From assembly GCA_041906305.1 (NCBI GenBank), contig JAYRJL010000002.1, positions 777,582 through 841,581 on the forward strand: 64,000 bases of DNA. The letters run 5' to 3'. Below, piece after piece: positions 26,706 to 35,501 of the stretch. The notes beneath the pieces are model-generated. The model made no database searches and was not told the DNA's origin. It saw only the letters and a program-made list of their open reading frames with translations. This stretch comes from SHVZ01 sp041906305 (GTDB lineage: Bacteria; Pseudomonadota; Alphaproteobacteria; SHVZ01). How positions within the stretch are numbered: position 1 is the stretch's first letter; each line of letters opens with the position of its first letter. A program made the position numbers and the translations under genes.

Positions 26706-27784
26706 AGCGGCGGGCCTTCCTCGGAGCGGCGGGTGCGGGCGTCGCGGCCCTGGCGCGACCGGCCGTCGCCCAAGGCCGCATCGAGTGGCGCATGGTGACC
26801 GCCTGGCCGAAGGACCTGCCCGGACTCGGGACCGGCGCCGAGCGGTTTGCGCGCCGCGTCGGCGAGCTGTCGGGAGGACGGCTGGTCGTCCGGGTCCATC
26901 CGGCCGGCGATCTCGTGGCGCCGCTGCAGGGCTTCGATGCGGTCGCCAACGGCACCGCCGAGATGTCGCATGGCTGCGCCTATCACCATACCGAGAAGTC
27001 GAAGGCGTTCCCGTTCTTCACCGCGGTTCCCTTCGGCCTCGGCGCCGACGAGCACATCGCCTGGCTGCGCCACGGCGGTGGCCAGCGTCTATGGGAGGAG
27101 CTTGCCGAACCCTTCGGGGTCAGGCCGATCCTCTGCGGCTCGACCGGCGCGCGCATGGCGGGCTGGTTCCAGAAGGAGATCAAGAAGCCGGAGGATCTGA
27201 GGGGCCTCAAGATCCGCATCAGCGGATTCGGCGCACAGGTACTGCAGAGGATCGGCGCCAAGCCGGTCTCGCTTCCCGCAGGCGACATCGCGGGCGCGTT
27301 CCAGTCGAAGGCGATCGATGCCGCCGACGGCCTCGGCCCTGCGGCGGACCTCGGGCTCGAGCTTCACAAGTCGGCGCGCTTCTACTACTGGCCCGGCGTC
27401 AACGAGCCCTCGGTCGCGGTGGAGTTGCTGGTCTCGAAGGCGAAGTTCGATGCGCTGACGCCGGATCTCCGCGCCATCGTCGAGGGCGTGGCCGCATCCG
27501 AGAACTCGGAGATGATGGCCGAGCTCACGTCTCGTGCCGGACCGGCCTTGCAGGCCTTGACCGCTCAGAACGGCGCCAAGCTGCGCCAGATGCCGCGCGA
27601 CGTCGTGGTCGCCCAGGCAAACGCCGCCGGTCAGCTGATGCGGGAACTCGCCGAAGATGCCGACGCCCAGGTCGCCAAGATCGCGCAGATCTATCTGGCG
27701 CAGCGCCGCGACCTGATCGGCTGGTCAAAGCTCGCCGAGCAGGGCTTCGCGGGAGCCCGCGACCTCAAATACGCCTACCCCTAA
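26702..27784 (+). CDS. TRAP transporter substrate-binding protein (DctP family), Tat-exported
   Basis: 360 residues. A twin-arginine start (MKRRAFLGAAGAG) and hydrophobic run ending AVA-Q mark Tat export. The mature part follows the DctP pattern: WRMVTAWPKDLPGLGTGAERFA, then GAYHH-type and FQSKAIDA segments. It resembles the keto-acid/mannonate-type TRAP subgroup, often fed by folded ligands. No DctQ or DctM membrane gene is present on either side, so it is an orphan. Its stop is three bases from the convergent parC stop. Confidence 0.85.
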   Translation: MKRRAFLGAAGAGVAALARPAVAQGRIEWRMVTAWPKDLPGLGTGAERFARRVGELSGGRLVVRVHPAGDLVAPLQGFDAVANGTAEMSHGCAYHHTEKSKAFPFFTAVPFGLGADEHIAWLRHGGGQRLWEELAEPFGVRPILCGSTGARMAGWFQKEIKKPEDLRGLKIRISGFGAQVLQRIGAKPVSLPAGDIAGAFQSKAIDAADGLGPAADLGLELHKSARFYYWPGVNEPSVAVELLVSKAKFDALTPDLRAIVEGVAASENSEMMAELTSRAGPALQALTAQNGAKLRQMPRDVVVAQANAAGQLMRELAEDADAQVAKIAQIYLAQRRDLIGWSKLAEQGFAGARDLKYAYP

Positions 27785-27787
27785 GGC

Positions 27788-30025
27788 TCACACCCCGCCG
27801 AACTTGTCGTTCTTGGGGAAGCCCCGCGGCGGCAGGCGGCCGGCCTGGGCGCGCGAGCCGATCCAATCCTTGATGTCGGTTTCCGTCCGCGTCTTGCCCC
27901 CCGACTGCTTCCACGAGAGGCCGTCCTTCAGCTTGAAGGTGATCGCGTCCTTGAGACCGCCGTCCTTGTACTTCTGCAAGGTGACGCCACGGCCGCGCGC
28001 CATCACCGGAACTTCGTCGAGCTTGAAGATGAGGAGCTTGTGGTTCTCGCCGACGGTCGCGATCGCATCCGCGTCGCTTGCGACCCGCACCGCGACGACG
28101 CCGCGCGCGCCTTCGGCGAGCGACATGATCTGCTTGCCCGCACGGGTCTGCGCCACGACCTCGGACTCCTCGACCACGAAGCCGCGACCGTCGTCGGAAG
28201 CGACCAGCAGCTTGCCGCCGTCGGGCCGGTGCAGCATGACCTGAACGATCTCGTGCTCGTTGGGGATGTCGATCATCAGGCGGAGCGGCTCGCCGAAGCC
28301 GCGCCCGCCGGGCAGCTTGTCCACGGGGATCGAGTAGAAGCGGCCGTTGGAGGCGAAGATCAGCAGCCGGTCCGTGGTCTCGCAGCGGATCAGGAAGCGG
28401 CTGTGGTCGCCTTCCTTGTACTTGATCTCGCCTTCGTTCTCGATGTGGCCCTTGGCGGCGCGGACCCAGCCCTTGTCGGAGACGATCACCGTCACCGGCT
28501 CGCGCTCGACCATCGTCTCGAGCGGGATGTCGGCGATCGCCGGCGCGTCGGCGATCTCGGTCCGGCGCTTGCCGAGCGGCGTGGTGCCCGAGAAGCGCCT
28601 CTTCACGTCGCCCAGCTCCTCGGCGATCTTCTGCCAGCGCCGGGCCTCCTTCGCGAGCAGGTCGACCAGGTCGGCCTTCTCGGCCGTGAGCTCCTTGTGC
28701 TCCTTCCGGATCGCCAGCTCCTCAAGCTTGCGCAGCGCCCGCAGGCGCATGTTGAGAATGGCTTCAGCCTGCACGTCGGTCAGCTTGAAGGTCTTCATCA
28801 GGACGGGCTTGGGCTCGTCCTCCTCGCGGATGATGCGGATCACCTCGTCCAGGTTCTTGTAGGCAATCAGGTATCCGGCGAGGATCTCGAGCCGGCGCTC
28901 GATCTTCTCCAGGCGGTTCTTCGTGCGCCGTGTGAGCACCACCTCGCGATGATCGAGGAAGGCGCGCAGCGCCTGCTTGAGATCAAGCACGCCCGGCGTG
29001 CCGTCGGCCGAAAGGACGTTGAGGTTGAGCGGGACCCTGACCTCGAGATCGGTCTGACGGAACAGCGTCTCCATCAGCATCTCGGGCTCGATCGTGCGGG
29101 TCTTCGGCTCGAGCACGAGCCGGACCTCCTCGGTCGACTCATCCCTGATGTCGGCGAGCACGGTCAGCTTCTTCTCGGTCAGCAGCTCGGCGATCTTCTC
29201 GATCAGGCGCGACTTCTGCACCTGGTAGGGAATCTCGGTGACCACCACCTGGTACTGGCCGTGGCTCAGCTTCTCGACCGTCCAGCGCGCGCGCAGCCGG
29301 AAGCTGCCGCGGCCGGTCTTGTACGCCTCGATCACGCTCGCCTGCGGCTCGACCAGCACGCCGCCGGTCGGGAAGTCCGGGCCCTTCACCTTCTGCACCA
29401 GCGTCTCGACGCTGGCGTTCGGATGCTTGATCAGATGGACCAGGGCGTCGCAGAGCTCGGAGACGTTGTGCGGCGGGATCGAGGTCGCCATGCCGACCGC
29501 GATGCCCTGCGCGCCGTTCGCGAGCAGGTTCGGGAAGGCCGACGGCAGCACCATCGGCTCGGAGCCGTCGCCGTCATAGGTCGCGCGGAAGTCGACCGCG
29601 TCCTCGTCGATGCCCTCGAGCAGGAGCTCGGCGACCGCCGTCAGCTTCGCTTCCGTGTAGCGCATCGCCGCGGCGTTATCGCCGTCGATGTTGCCGAAAT
29701 TGCCTTGCCCGTCGACCAGCGGATAGCGCTGGGCGAAGTCCTGGGCCAGACGCACCAGCGCCTCGTAGACGGCCACGTCGCCGTGCGGGTGATACTTGCC
29801 GATGACGTCACCGACGACGCGCGCCGACTTCTTCGGCCCGCCGGTCGAGGCGAGGCCGAGCTCGCGCATCGCAAACAGCAGGCGCCGATGCACAGGCTTG
29901 AGCCCGTCGCGCACGTCCGGAAGGGAACGCGCCATGATCGTCGACAGCGCATAGGAGAGGTAACGCTCGCTCAACGCCTCGGCGAGCGGCGTCGGGCGGA
30001 TGTCGCCGTCAGGGGCCGCAGTCAT
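27788..30025 (-). CDS. parC: DNA topoisomerase IV subunit A
   Basis: 745 residues. The 5Y-CAP domain has the GKYHPHGD region and catalytic Tyr123 in AAAMRYTEAKL, which forms the covalent DNA link. The C-terminal beta-pinwheel is short, as expected for ParC rather than GyrA. At the quinolone-contact Ser of E. coli ParC (Ser80) this protein has Val84 (HGDVAVYEAL). The partner parE is not in the window. recO is 21 bases upstream on the same strand. Confidence 0.93.
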   Translation of the reverse strand: MTAAPDGDIRPTPLAEALSERYLSYALSTIMARSLPDVRDGLKPVHRRLLFAMRELGLASTGGPKKSARVVGDVIGKYHPHGDVAVYEALVRLAQDFAQRYPLVDGQGNFGNIDGDNAAAMRYTEAKLTAVAELLLEGIDEDAVDFRATYDGDGSEPMVLPSAFPNLLANGAQGIAVGMATSIPPHNVSELCDALVHLIKHPNASVETLVQKVKGPDFPTGGVLVEPQASVIEAYKTGRGSFRLRARWTVEKLSHGQYQVVVTEIPYQVQKSRLIEKIAELLTEKKLTVLADIRDESTEEVRLVLEPKTRTIEPEMLMETLFRQTDLEVRVPLNLNVLSADGTPGVLDLKQALRAFLDHREVVLTRRTKNRLEKIERRLEILAGYLIAYKNLDEVIRIIREEDEPKPVLMKTFKLTDVQAEAILNMRLRALRKLEELAIRKEHKELTAEKADLVDLLAKEARRWQKIAEELGDVKRRFSGTTPLGKRRTEIADAPAIADIPLETMVEREPVTVIVSDKGWVRAAKGHIENEGEIKYKEGDHSRFLIRCETTDRLLIFASNGRFYSIPVDKLPGGRGFGEPLRLMIDIPNEHEIVQVMLHRPDGGKLLVASDDGRGFVVEESEVVAQTRAGKQIMSLAEGARGVVAVRVASDADAIATVGENHKLLIFKLDEVPVMARGRGVTLQKYKDGGLKDAITFKLKDGLSWKQSGGKTRTETDIKDWIGSRAQAGRLPPRGFPKNDKFGGV

Positions 30026-30046
30026 CTCATAACCTCGAAGAGGGCT

Positions 30047-30778
30047 TTAGCTAGATATAGTAGCCGATCGGGTCAGACGGTCAACAAATCGCGTCCGGGC
30101 CGCCGGAATCGGGCGATTATGCGGGGCGAAGGCGTGGCGCTCGAGGAAGTGCCCGGTAAGTGCCAAGCCCGCCAGCACCTCCTCCGGTCCCGCCTCGCCG
30201 CGGCCGATCAGGAATCCCGGCAGGTGCAGCAGCCTGTCGCGGTAAGGCTCGCCCGCGGACAAGGACACCGCCTTCCCCGTGCGCGGCGAAACATAGGCGA
30301 GGTCGTCGTTGGTCCCGGTCGCCGCGCACTGAGTGAGATCGAGACCGTATCCGAGCTCCGCAAGCAGGCCGAGCTCCCAGCCGACATATCCCGCGCCGAA
30401 CACCTCGGACTCCAGCACCTCGATGAAGGCGAGGAAGCCGTCATAGGCGCGCGGGTGTGGCTCACGCTCCGGCAGCGCCTGGTCGGCGACGGCCGCCGCC
30501 GAGGCAAGCGCCGCAAGGCGGACCGGATCGTCGATGTAGCGCGCCGCCGGCGTATCGGCGAGCTCGCATTGCCAGGACCCCAGATGTTCGGCGAGGCGTG
30601 CGCGCCAGGTTGCGGCCACGCGATTGCCCGGCTCGTAGACCGGGCGCTTGCCGCGGGAGACGCCTCCCTGGACCAGGCCCGCATGCCGGCCGCGGTCGCG
30701 GGTCAGCAGCGACACGATCAGCGCGCTTTCGCCGTGCGGCCTCGCGGCCAGCACGAAAGCGTCATCCGCCCATTCCAT
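30047..30778 (-). CDS. recO: DNA repair protein RecO
   Basis: 243 residues with the RecO pattern: an N-terminal OB fold starting MEWADDAFVLAARPHGESALIVSLLT and an alpha-helical C-terminal part (ELGLLAELGYGLDLTQCAATG). It loads RecA on SSB-coated DNA with RecR. Zinc cysteines are mostly missing, as in many alphaproteobacterial RecO. Its ATG overlaps the preceding stop (TGATG). The pairing with parC resembles other alphaproteobacterial genomes. Confidence 0.9.
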   Translation of the reverse strand: MEWADDAFVLAARPHGESALIVSLLTRDRGRHAGLVQGGVSRGKRPVYEPGNRVAATWRARLAEHLGSWQCELADTPAARYIDDPVRLAALASAAAVADQALPEREPHPRAYDGFLAFIEVLESEVFGAGYVGWELGLLAELGYGLDLTQCAATGTNDDLAYVSPRTGKAVSLSAGEPYRDRLLHLPGFLIGRGEAGPEEVLAGLALTGHFLERHAFAPHNRPIPAARTRFVDRLTRSATISS

Positions 30779-31125
30779 CAGCGCTCGACCATGCGAAGGC
30801 GAAGCTTGGACACCTCTGCAGATATGGCCTTCTCGGCCTTCGATTCCATCCGGCGATAGCTCGCCAGGACTTCCGCGCCAAGCTTCGTCAACCGGGCACC
30901 GCCGCCCCGCGCGCCGCCCTTCGCCGCCTCGATGAGCGGCGCCTGGAAGCAGTGGTTCATCGTCTCGACCAGGAGCCAGGCACGGCGATAGCTCATGTCG
31001 AGCCGTCGGCCGGCAGCCGAGATCGATCCGGTCTCGTCGATCGCCGCCAGCAGGTCCGCCTTGCCGGGCCCGATCGCGATTTCCTCGCCTGCCATCAGCC
31101 TGAGGCGAAGGCGCGCCTTGATCAC
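30778..31125 (-). CDS. ModE-like winged-helix regulator (DNA-binding domain only)
   Basis: 115 residues. The sequence KADLLAAIDETGSISAAGRRLDMSYRRAWLLVETMN is the ModE/LysR-type winged helix-turn-helix. There is no molybdate-binding (MOP) domain, so it cannot sense molybdate as full ModE does. Small proteins of this type are common in alphaproteobacteria, sometimes near molybdate genes, which are absent here. It is coupled to recO by a one-base overlap. Confidence 0.8.
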   Translation of the reverse strand: MIKARLRLRLMAGEEIAIGPGKADLLAAIDETGSISAAGRRLDMSYRRAWLLVETMNHCFQAPLIEAAKGGARGGGARLTKLGAEVLASYRRMESKAEKAISAEVSKLRLRMVER

Positions 31126-31225
31126 GTCGCTTCCGTCATGATGATGTCGAACGCATGGACAGCAGTGGCCCCCCGGTCGGCACAGCGATGTTTAGCCCGC
31201 CTCGGCAAGGGCGGCCAGCCTTCGC

Positions 31226-33058
31226 ATGACCGACTCGAGCCTCGCGGAGGCCGTCGCCCATCATGCCGCAGGCCGGCTCGGCGACGCCGTCCGGATCTAC
31301 CAGGCGATTCTCCAGCGCTCGCCGAGCGATGCCGATGCGATGGCGGGTCTCGGGGTGGCGGCCCTCGACGGCGGTCGGGCGGACGTGGCCCGCCCGCTCC
31401 TCGACGAGGCGGCGAGACGGAAGCCGGACGATCCGCTGATCCACAACAATCTCGCCAACGCCGCCAAGGCGCTCGGAGACGCCGCGGGCGCCAGCGCCGG
31501 CTATCGACGCGCGGTAGCGCTCGCGCCGGGCCGCGGCGATCTCATCTCCAACCTCGCCTCGGGGCTCGGCCGGCTGGGCATCGGCTGGGCACGCCGCGGC
31601 GCGCTTCTCGAGCGCAACGACAGCGACGCATGGTTCGTTCTTGCCGAATGCGCATCGGCGGATGGTCGGCTCGCCACGGCTTTGATCGCGCTAGCCCGGT
31701 CCCTGGCCCTCGCGCCCGCCCGGCAGGCTGCCTGGTTCAACCGCGCCAACGCCCTTCGCGATCTCGGCGAGGTGGTGCCGGCCGTCACGCACTATCGCCG
31801 CGCGGTCGATCTGGATCCGGCGGACGATGGTGCCGCCTCCAATCTGATCTTCGCCCTCTCCTTCGTCGCCGGCGACGCCGAGGTGATCGCCGCCAACCGC
31901 GCCTGGGGACGTCGGGTGGAAGCCGCGATGCCGGTACCTGCGCCGTTCGAGAACGATCGATCGGAAGACCGGCCTCTGGTTGTCGGGTATCTTTCTCCGG
32001 ACTTCCGAAGGCACCAGTTCGTCAAGTTCCTCGAGCCGCTGCTGCGGAGCCACAGTCGCCAGCGCTTTCGCGTCGTCGCCTATTCCGACGTGAAGTCGCC
32101 CGACGCAGAGACAGAGCGGCTGAAGGCAATGTTCGATGCCTGGCACGACACCGCCGGCCTCGACAGCGCCGCGCTCGATCGTCGGATCCGTGACGACCGG
32201 ATCGACGTGCTGGTCTGCATCACGGGATACTTGGCTGCCGACCGGCGACGCTTCGTGCCCAAGCATGCACCCGTGCAGGTGGCGGCGATCAATCACGTAT
32301 CGACGACCGGACTTCAGGCATTCGACGCGCGCATCACCGATCGCTGGCTCGATCCCCCGGAGCTCGGCGACCTCGGTCCCGAGCGGCTGGTGCGCCTCGC
32401 CGCCGGTTATGCCGTGTTCGATCCGCCGGCGGAGGCGCCGCCCCTTTCGTCGCTTCCTGCGCGCGCCAACGGGTCGATCACCTTCGGCAGCTTCAACAAT
32501 CTCTCGAAGCTGACCGACGGGAGCTTAGCCCTCTTCAAGCGCGTTCTGGATGCCGTGCCCGGAAGCCGGCTCCTCATCAAGGCGATGTCGCTATCGGATG
32601 AAGAGCCGAGGACCCGCTTCGTCGGCCGCCTGACCGGCGCCGGGATCGACCTCGTCCGGGTCGAGCTGCTCGGACGCATCTCCGGTGACCCGGCAAATCT
32701 TGCCCACATCGCCCGGGCCGATATCGCGCTCGATCCGACCCCCTTCAACGGCGGGATGTCGACGGCCGATGCCCTCTGGATGGGGGTGCCTGTTGTCAGC
32801 CTCACCGGCCGGGGCTTCGTCGGCCGGATCGGGGCTTCGATGCTGTCGCGGGCCGGGCTGGCCGATCTGGTCGCCATTTCAACGGACAACTACGTCAGGA
32901 TTGCCCGCGATCTCGCCGGAGACCTGACCCGCCTTGCCTCGCTCCGGGCCGGCATGCGGCAGCGGATCGAGCACTCATCTCTCTCGAATGGCAGGATTTT
33001 TGCTTCCGAGATGGAACGGGCCTACCGAGACCTCTGGCATCGATGGTGCCGGAGGTAG
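31226..33058 (+). CDS. TPR-GT41 glycosyltransferase with atypical donor loop
   Basis: 610 residues, with TPR repeats to about residue 225 and then GT41. LVVGYLSPDFRRHQF retains the His, FNNLSKLTD retains the OGT-type Lys, but the second motif is GYLAADRR rather than GHT and the donor loop reads TPFNGGMSTADALWMG, unlike any other copy in the window. The tail LWHRWC is present. One TPR is shortened to ~27 residues. It is monocistronic on the plus strand, directly upstream of the flagellin-like gene, which makes that protein a natural acceptor candidate (inference). Confidence 0.86.
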   Translation: MTDSSLAEAVAHHAAGRLGDAVRIYQAILQRSPSDADAMAGLGVAALDGGRADVARPLLDEAARRKPDDPLIHNNLANAAKALGDAAGASAGYRRAVALAPGRGDLISNLASGLGRLGIGWARRGALLERNDSDAWFVLAECASADGRLATALIALARSLALAPARQAAWFNRANALRDLGEVVPAVTHYRRAVDLDPADDGAASNLIFALSFVAGDAEVIAANRAWGRRVEAAMPVPAPFENDRSEDRPLVVGYLSPDFRRHQFVKFLEPLLRSHSRQRFRVVAYSDVKSPDAETERLKAMFDAWHDTAGLDSAALDRRIRDDRIDVLVCITGYLAADRRRFVPKHAPVQVAAINHVSTTGLQAFDARITDRWLDPPELGDLGPERLVRLAAGYAVFDPPAEAPPLSSLPARANGSITFGSFNNLSKLTDGSLALFKRVLDAVPGSRLLIKAMSLSDEEPRTRFVGRLTGAGIDLVRVELLGRISGDPANLAHIARADIALDPTPFNGGMSTADALWMGVPVVSLTGRGFVGRIGASMLSRAGLADLVAISTDNYVRIARDLAGDLTRLASLRAGMRQRIEHSSLSNGRIFASEMERAYRDLWHRWCRR

Positions 33059-33105
33059 ACGGTTGGACCGGGGTCGGCTAGATTTGAAGCGGATATTTAG
33101 GCTGC

Positions 33106-33122
33106 AAGCGGCAGCGCCGCTT
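33106..33122 (+). other. Small hairpin before the flagellin-like gene
   Basis: Arms AAGCGGC and GCCGCTT with a three-base AGC loop, in the 97-base gap after the GT41 gene. No T-run follows, so it is a weak terminator or a leader hairpin rather than a standard intrinsic terminator. Confidence 0.3.
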
Positions 33123-33140
33123 CGACAAGCCGCCCTCTAG

Positions 33141-33148
33141 AAAGGAGG
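33141..33148 (+). promoter_or_regulatory. Strong ribosome binding site fixing a GTG start
   Basis: AAAGGAGG seven bases before GTG at 33156; the best Shine-Dalgarno match noticed in the window, suggesting high expression of the downstream structural-type protein. Confidence 0.65.
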
Positions 33149-33155
33149 CGCCCCC

Positions 33156-35498
33156 GTGACCGGTTCTATCGGCTCTACCAATGCCCTCAGCTCCTATCTG
33201 GCGCTGGAGAAGAACCGCGACACCTACATGGCGCGCTTCAAGAACTCGGCCTCGATCAAGAAGGACATCGAGTACTTCCAGACCAAGGTCGGGAAGATCA
33301 ATACGGTCGACGAGTTCATCAACGACCCGAAGCTCGTCTCCTTCGCGGCGACTGCGTTCGGCCTCGAGGGCGACCTCAAATATCCCGCACGCCTGAAGCA
33401 GGTCCTGAAGCAGAGCCTTTCCGACGAAAAGGCGCTCGCCAACCGGCTGATCGACCCTCGCTATCGCGAGATGGCGAAGTTCTTCGGCTTCGGCGACATC
33501 GGGCTCACCAAGGTCAAGCTGAGCTTCACCCAGAACGACCTGATCGACAAATACACGACCGGCGCCTTCGAGAAATCGCAGGCGGCGATCAATCCGGCGC
33601 TGCGCGACGCGCTCTATTTCGAGCGCAATGCCGGCAAGATCACGAACGGCTACGACATCCTCGGCGACAACGTTCTCCGCGCCGTCGTGACCTACGCGCT
33701 CGACCTGCCGCCGCAGATCGCCGTGCAGTCAGTCGAGAAGCAGAAGCAGCTGATCGAGTCGAAGCTCGACATCAAGAAGTTCCAGAACGCGGCCGCCGTC
33801 GGTGCCTCCCAGAAGATCAAGGACGCCGACAACGACATCAAGAAGCTAGACCCCCTGTCCTCGGCGCTCGATACCGCGCAGGCCAAGGTGACGGAGATCG
33901 TCAACCGGCTGGAAGCTCTTCGCGGCAGCTACGACAAGCTCTCGAACGAGACCAGCCTCACCGGTCCTTACGCGGCGGAGATCCCGACGCAGACCGCGGC
34001 CGCCTATGGCCTCGGACGCCAGCAGGGCCTGCTCGGCGCGGCGAGCCAGGGGACCTCGGCACTCGCCACCATCCAGAGCCAGCTCGCGAGCTACATCACC
34101 GAGGCGCAGGACCCGGCGACGACCGGAGCGCGCCTGACCGAGCTCAAGACGCTGTTCCAGAATGGCGTGAACGACGCGAACCAGCTGGTGTCAGACGCCC
34201 AGTTCGGAACCGAGAACCTGCTCGATGGCTCGATCGGCAGCGACATCACGGTTACCATCAAGTCGAACGGCCAGTCCGTCACGCTCCGGACGCTCAACCT
34301 CAACAATGGCGTGCTCGACAATCTCGCCACCGCCAACGCGGCCTTCCAGGCCGATAATTTCGCCGGTGCGCAGACGGCGCGGCAGACGTCGGGCACCGCG
34401 CTCTCCAACGCCCAGCTGCAGCTGAACCAGGACGCGCAGATCGCCTCTACCGGCCTCGCCTCGGTGCCCCGCTGGGTTCCGCAGCTCGACACGGCCGCGA
34501 TCTACACCGCCCAGCAGACGGTCGAAGCCGGCCAGACCGCCGTCGGCACCGTGCAGGGCCTCGTCGGCCAGATCCGCAACATCGCCTACCAGGCGACGAA
34601 CGGCAGCCTGACCGGCGCCGAGCGCACTGCCTACAACGACCAGTACATCGCGCTCCGCGATCAGCTGCGCGACGCGGTCGCCGCGGGCAGCTACGCCGGC
34701 AACAGCCTCTTGGACGGCTCGACGGTCAGCATCGGCACGAGTGCCGGCGCCAATCAGGTCGATATCGACGGCACCGGCACCACGCTGGCCATCGGCGGCC
34801 GCAACATCCAGCGCTTCTTCGACGACACCGCGCCGCCGCCGGAGAGTCTCTACAACCTCGATCTCACCTCGACCGTCAGCGCCCAGTCCGTGGTCGACAG
34901 CATCGACCAGACGATTTCGCCCGAGGTGCAGCGCACGGCGAGGGCGCTGAATACCTATGCCAGCACGTACGACCTCGAAGCGGAGACGCTGGATTCCCGC
35001 GGCAAGCTCGACGCCGAATATCGGCAGCTGGTCTCCGACCTCGACGGGCTGATCAAGGGTGCGACTTCGAACAAGACCAACCTGCTCGAGCCCATCGCCT
35101 CGGACCTCACCATCCGGTCGGCGGTCACCGGTGCTGCGATCACGGCCCACGCCCAGAGCTCGTTCCGCTCGCTCGTCGAGTCCGGCCTCACGACCGGTGC
35201 CGGCGTTCTTCTTACCGACTTCGCCTCCGCCCGCCGGGCGCTCGACGACGCAGCATTCTTCGCGCGCCGTTTCCAGAGCAACCTCAAGACCGACCAGACG
35301 ATCGCCAAGAACCAGCGGGCGCAGATCACCCAGGCGAAGACCGATGCCGAGGCCGCCCAGAAGAACAGCGAAGTGCCGGACAATGCCTTCCTCGAGAAGT
35401 TCATCCAGCGCTACCTGCTGAAGAAGGACGCCGAAGCGTCCAAGGCGCTGACCGGCGCCGCGACCGGGAACTCCTACGTTCTCAGCCTGCTGACCTGA
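33156..35498 (+). CDS. DUF1217 protein with inserted flagellin-like helical region
   Basis: 780 residues. Residues ~10-210 look like DUF1217, a family found with flagellar genes in alphaproteobacteria (INTVDEFINDPKLVSFAATAFGL; DALYFERNAGKIT; LDIKKFQ). From about 280 to 530 there are two flagellin-N-like stretches, each ending in a flagellin-style turn: FGTENLLDGS (350-359) and YAGNSLLDGS (513-522), the second after GTVQGLVGQIRNIAYQATNG. The extreme C-terminus (FLEKFIQRYLLKKD) resembles the normal DUF1217 ending, so the flagellin-like block appears inserted near that end. There is no Sec signal, as expected for a type III flagellar export substrate. The Ser/Thr-rich surface would suit O-glycosylation. 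Its exact role is unknown. Confidence 0.75.
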   Translation: MTGSIGSTNALSSYLALEKNRDTYMARFKNSASIKKDIEYFQTKVGKINTVDEFINDPKLVSFAATAFGLEGDLKYPARLKQVLKQSLSDEKALANRLIDPRYREMAKFFGFGDIGLTKVKLSFTQNDLIDKYTTGAFEKSQAAINPALRDALYFERNAGKITNGYDILGDNVLRAVVTYALDLPPQIAVQSVEKQKQLIESKLDIKKFQNAAAVGASQKIKDADNDIKKLDPLSSALDTAQAKVTEIVNRLEALRGSYDKLSNETSLTGPYAAEIPTQTAAAYGLGRQQGLLGAASQGTSALATIQSQLASYITEAQDPATTGARLTELKTLFQNGVNDANQLVSDAQFGTENLLDGSIGSDITVTIKSNGQSVTLRTLNLNNGVLDNLATANAAFQADNFAGAQTARQTSGTALSNAQLQLNQDAQIASTGLASVPRWVPQLDTAAIYTAQQTVEAGQTAVGTVQGLVGQIRNIAYQATNGSLTGAERTAYNDQYIALRDQLRDAVAAGSYAGNSLLDGSTVSIGTSAGANQVDIDGTGTTLAIGGRNIQRFFDDTAPPPESLYNLDLTSTVSAQSVVDSIDQTISPEVQRTARALNTYASTYDLEAETLDSRGKLDAEYRQLVSDLDGLIKGATSNKTNLLEPIASDLTIRSAVTGAAITAHAQSSFRSLVESGLTTGAGVLLTDFASARRALDDAAFFARRFQSNLKTDQTIAKNQRAQITQAKTDAEAAQKNSEVPDNAFLEKFIQRYLLKKDAEASKALTGAATGNSYVLSLLT

Positions 35499-35501
35499 CG
35501 C

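Noticed and set aside
28040..30859. 939-codon open frame antisense to parC and recO
   Set aside because: A high-GC shadow: parC and recO on the other strand have full domain signatures, while this frame is rich in Arg/Asp/Leu with no recognisable domain.
33063..33079. Possible sigma-54 element TTGG-N10-GC before the flagellin-like gene
   Set aside because: The spacing is right but the -12 box is CGGC and the -24 box is weak; in GC-rich DNA this match is expected by chance.
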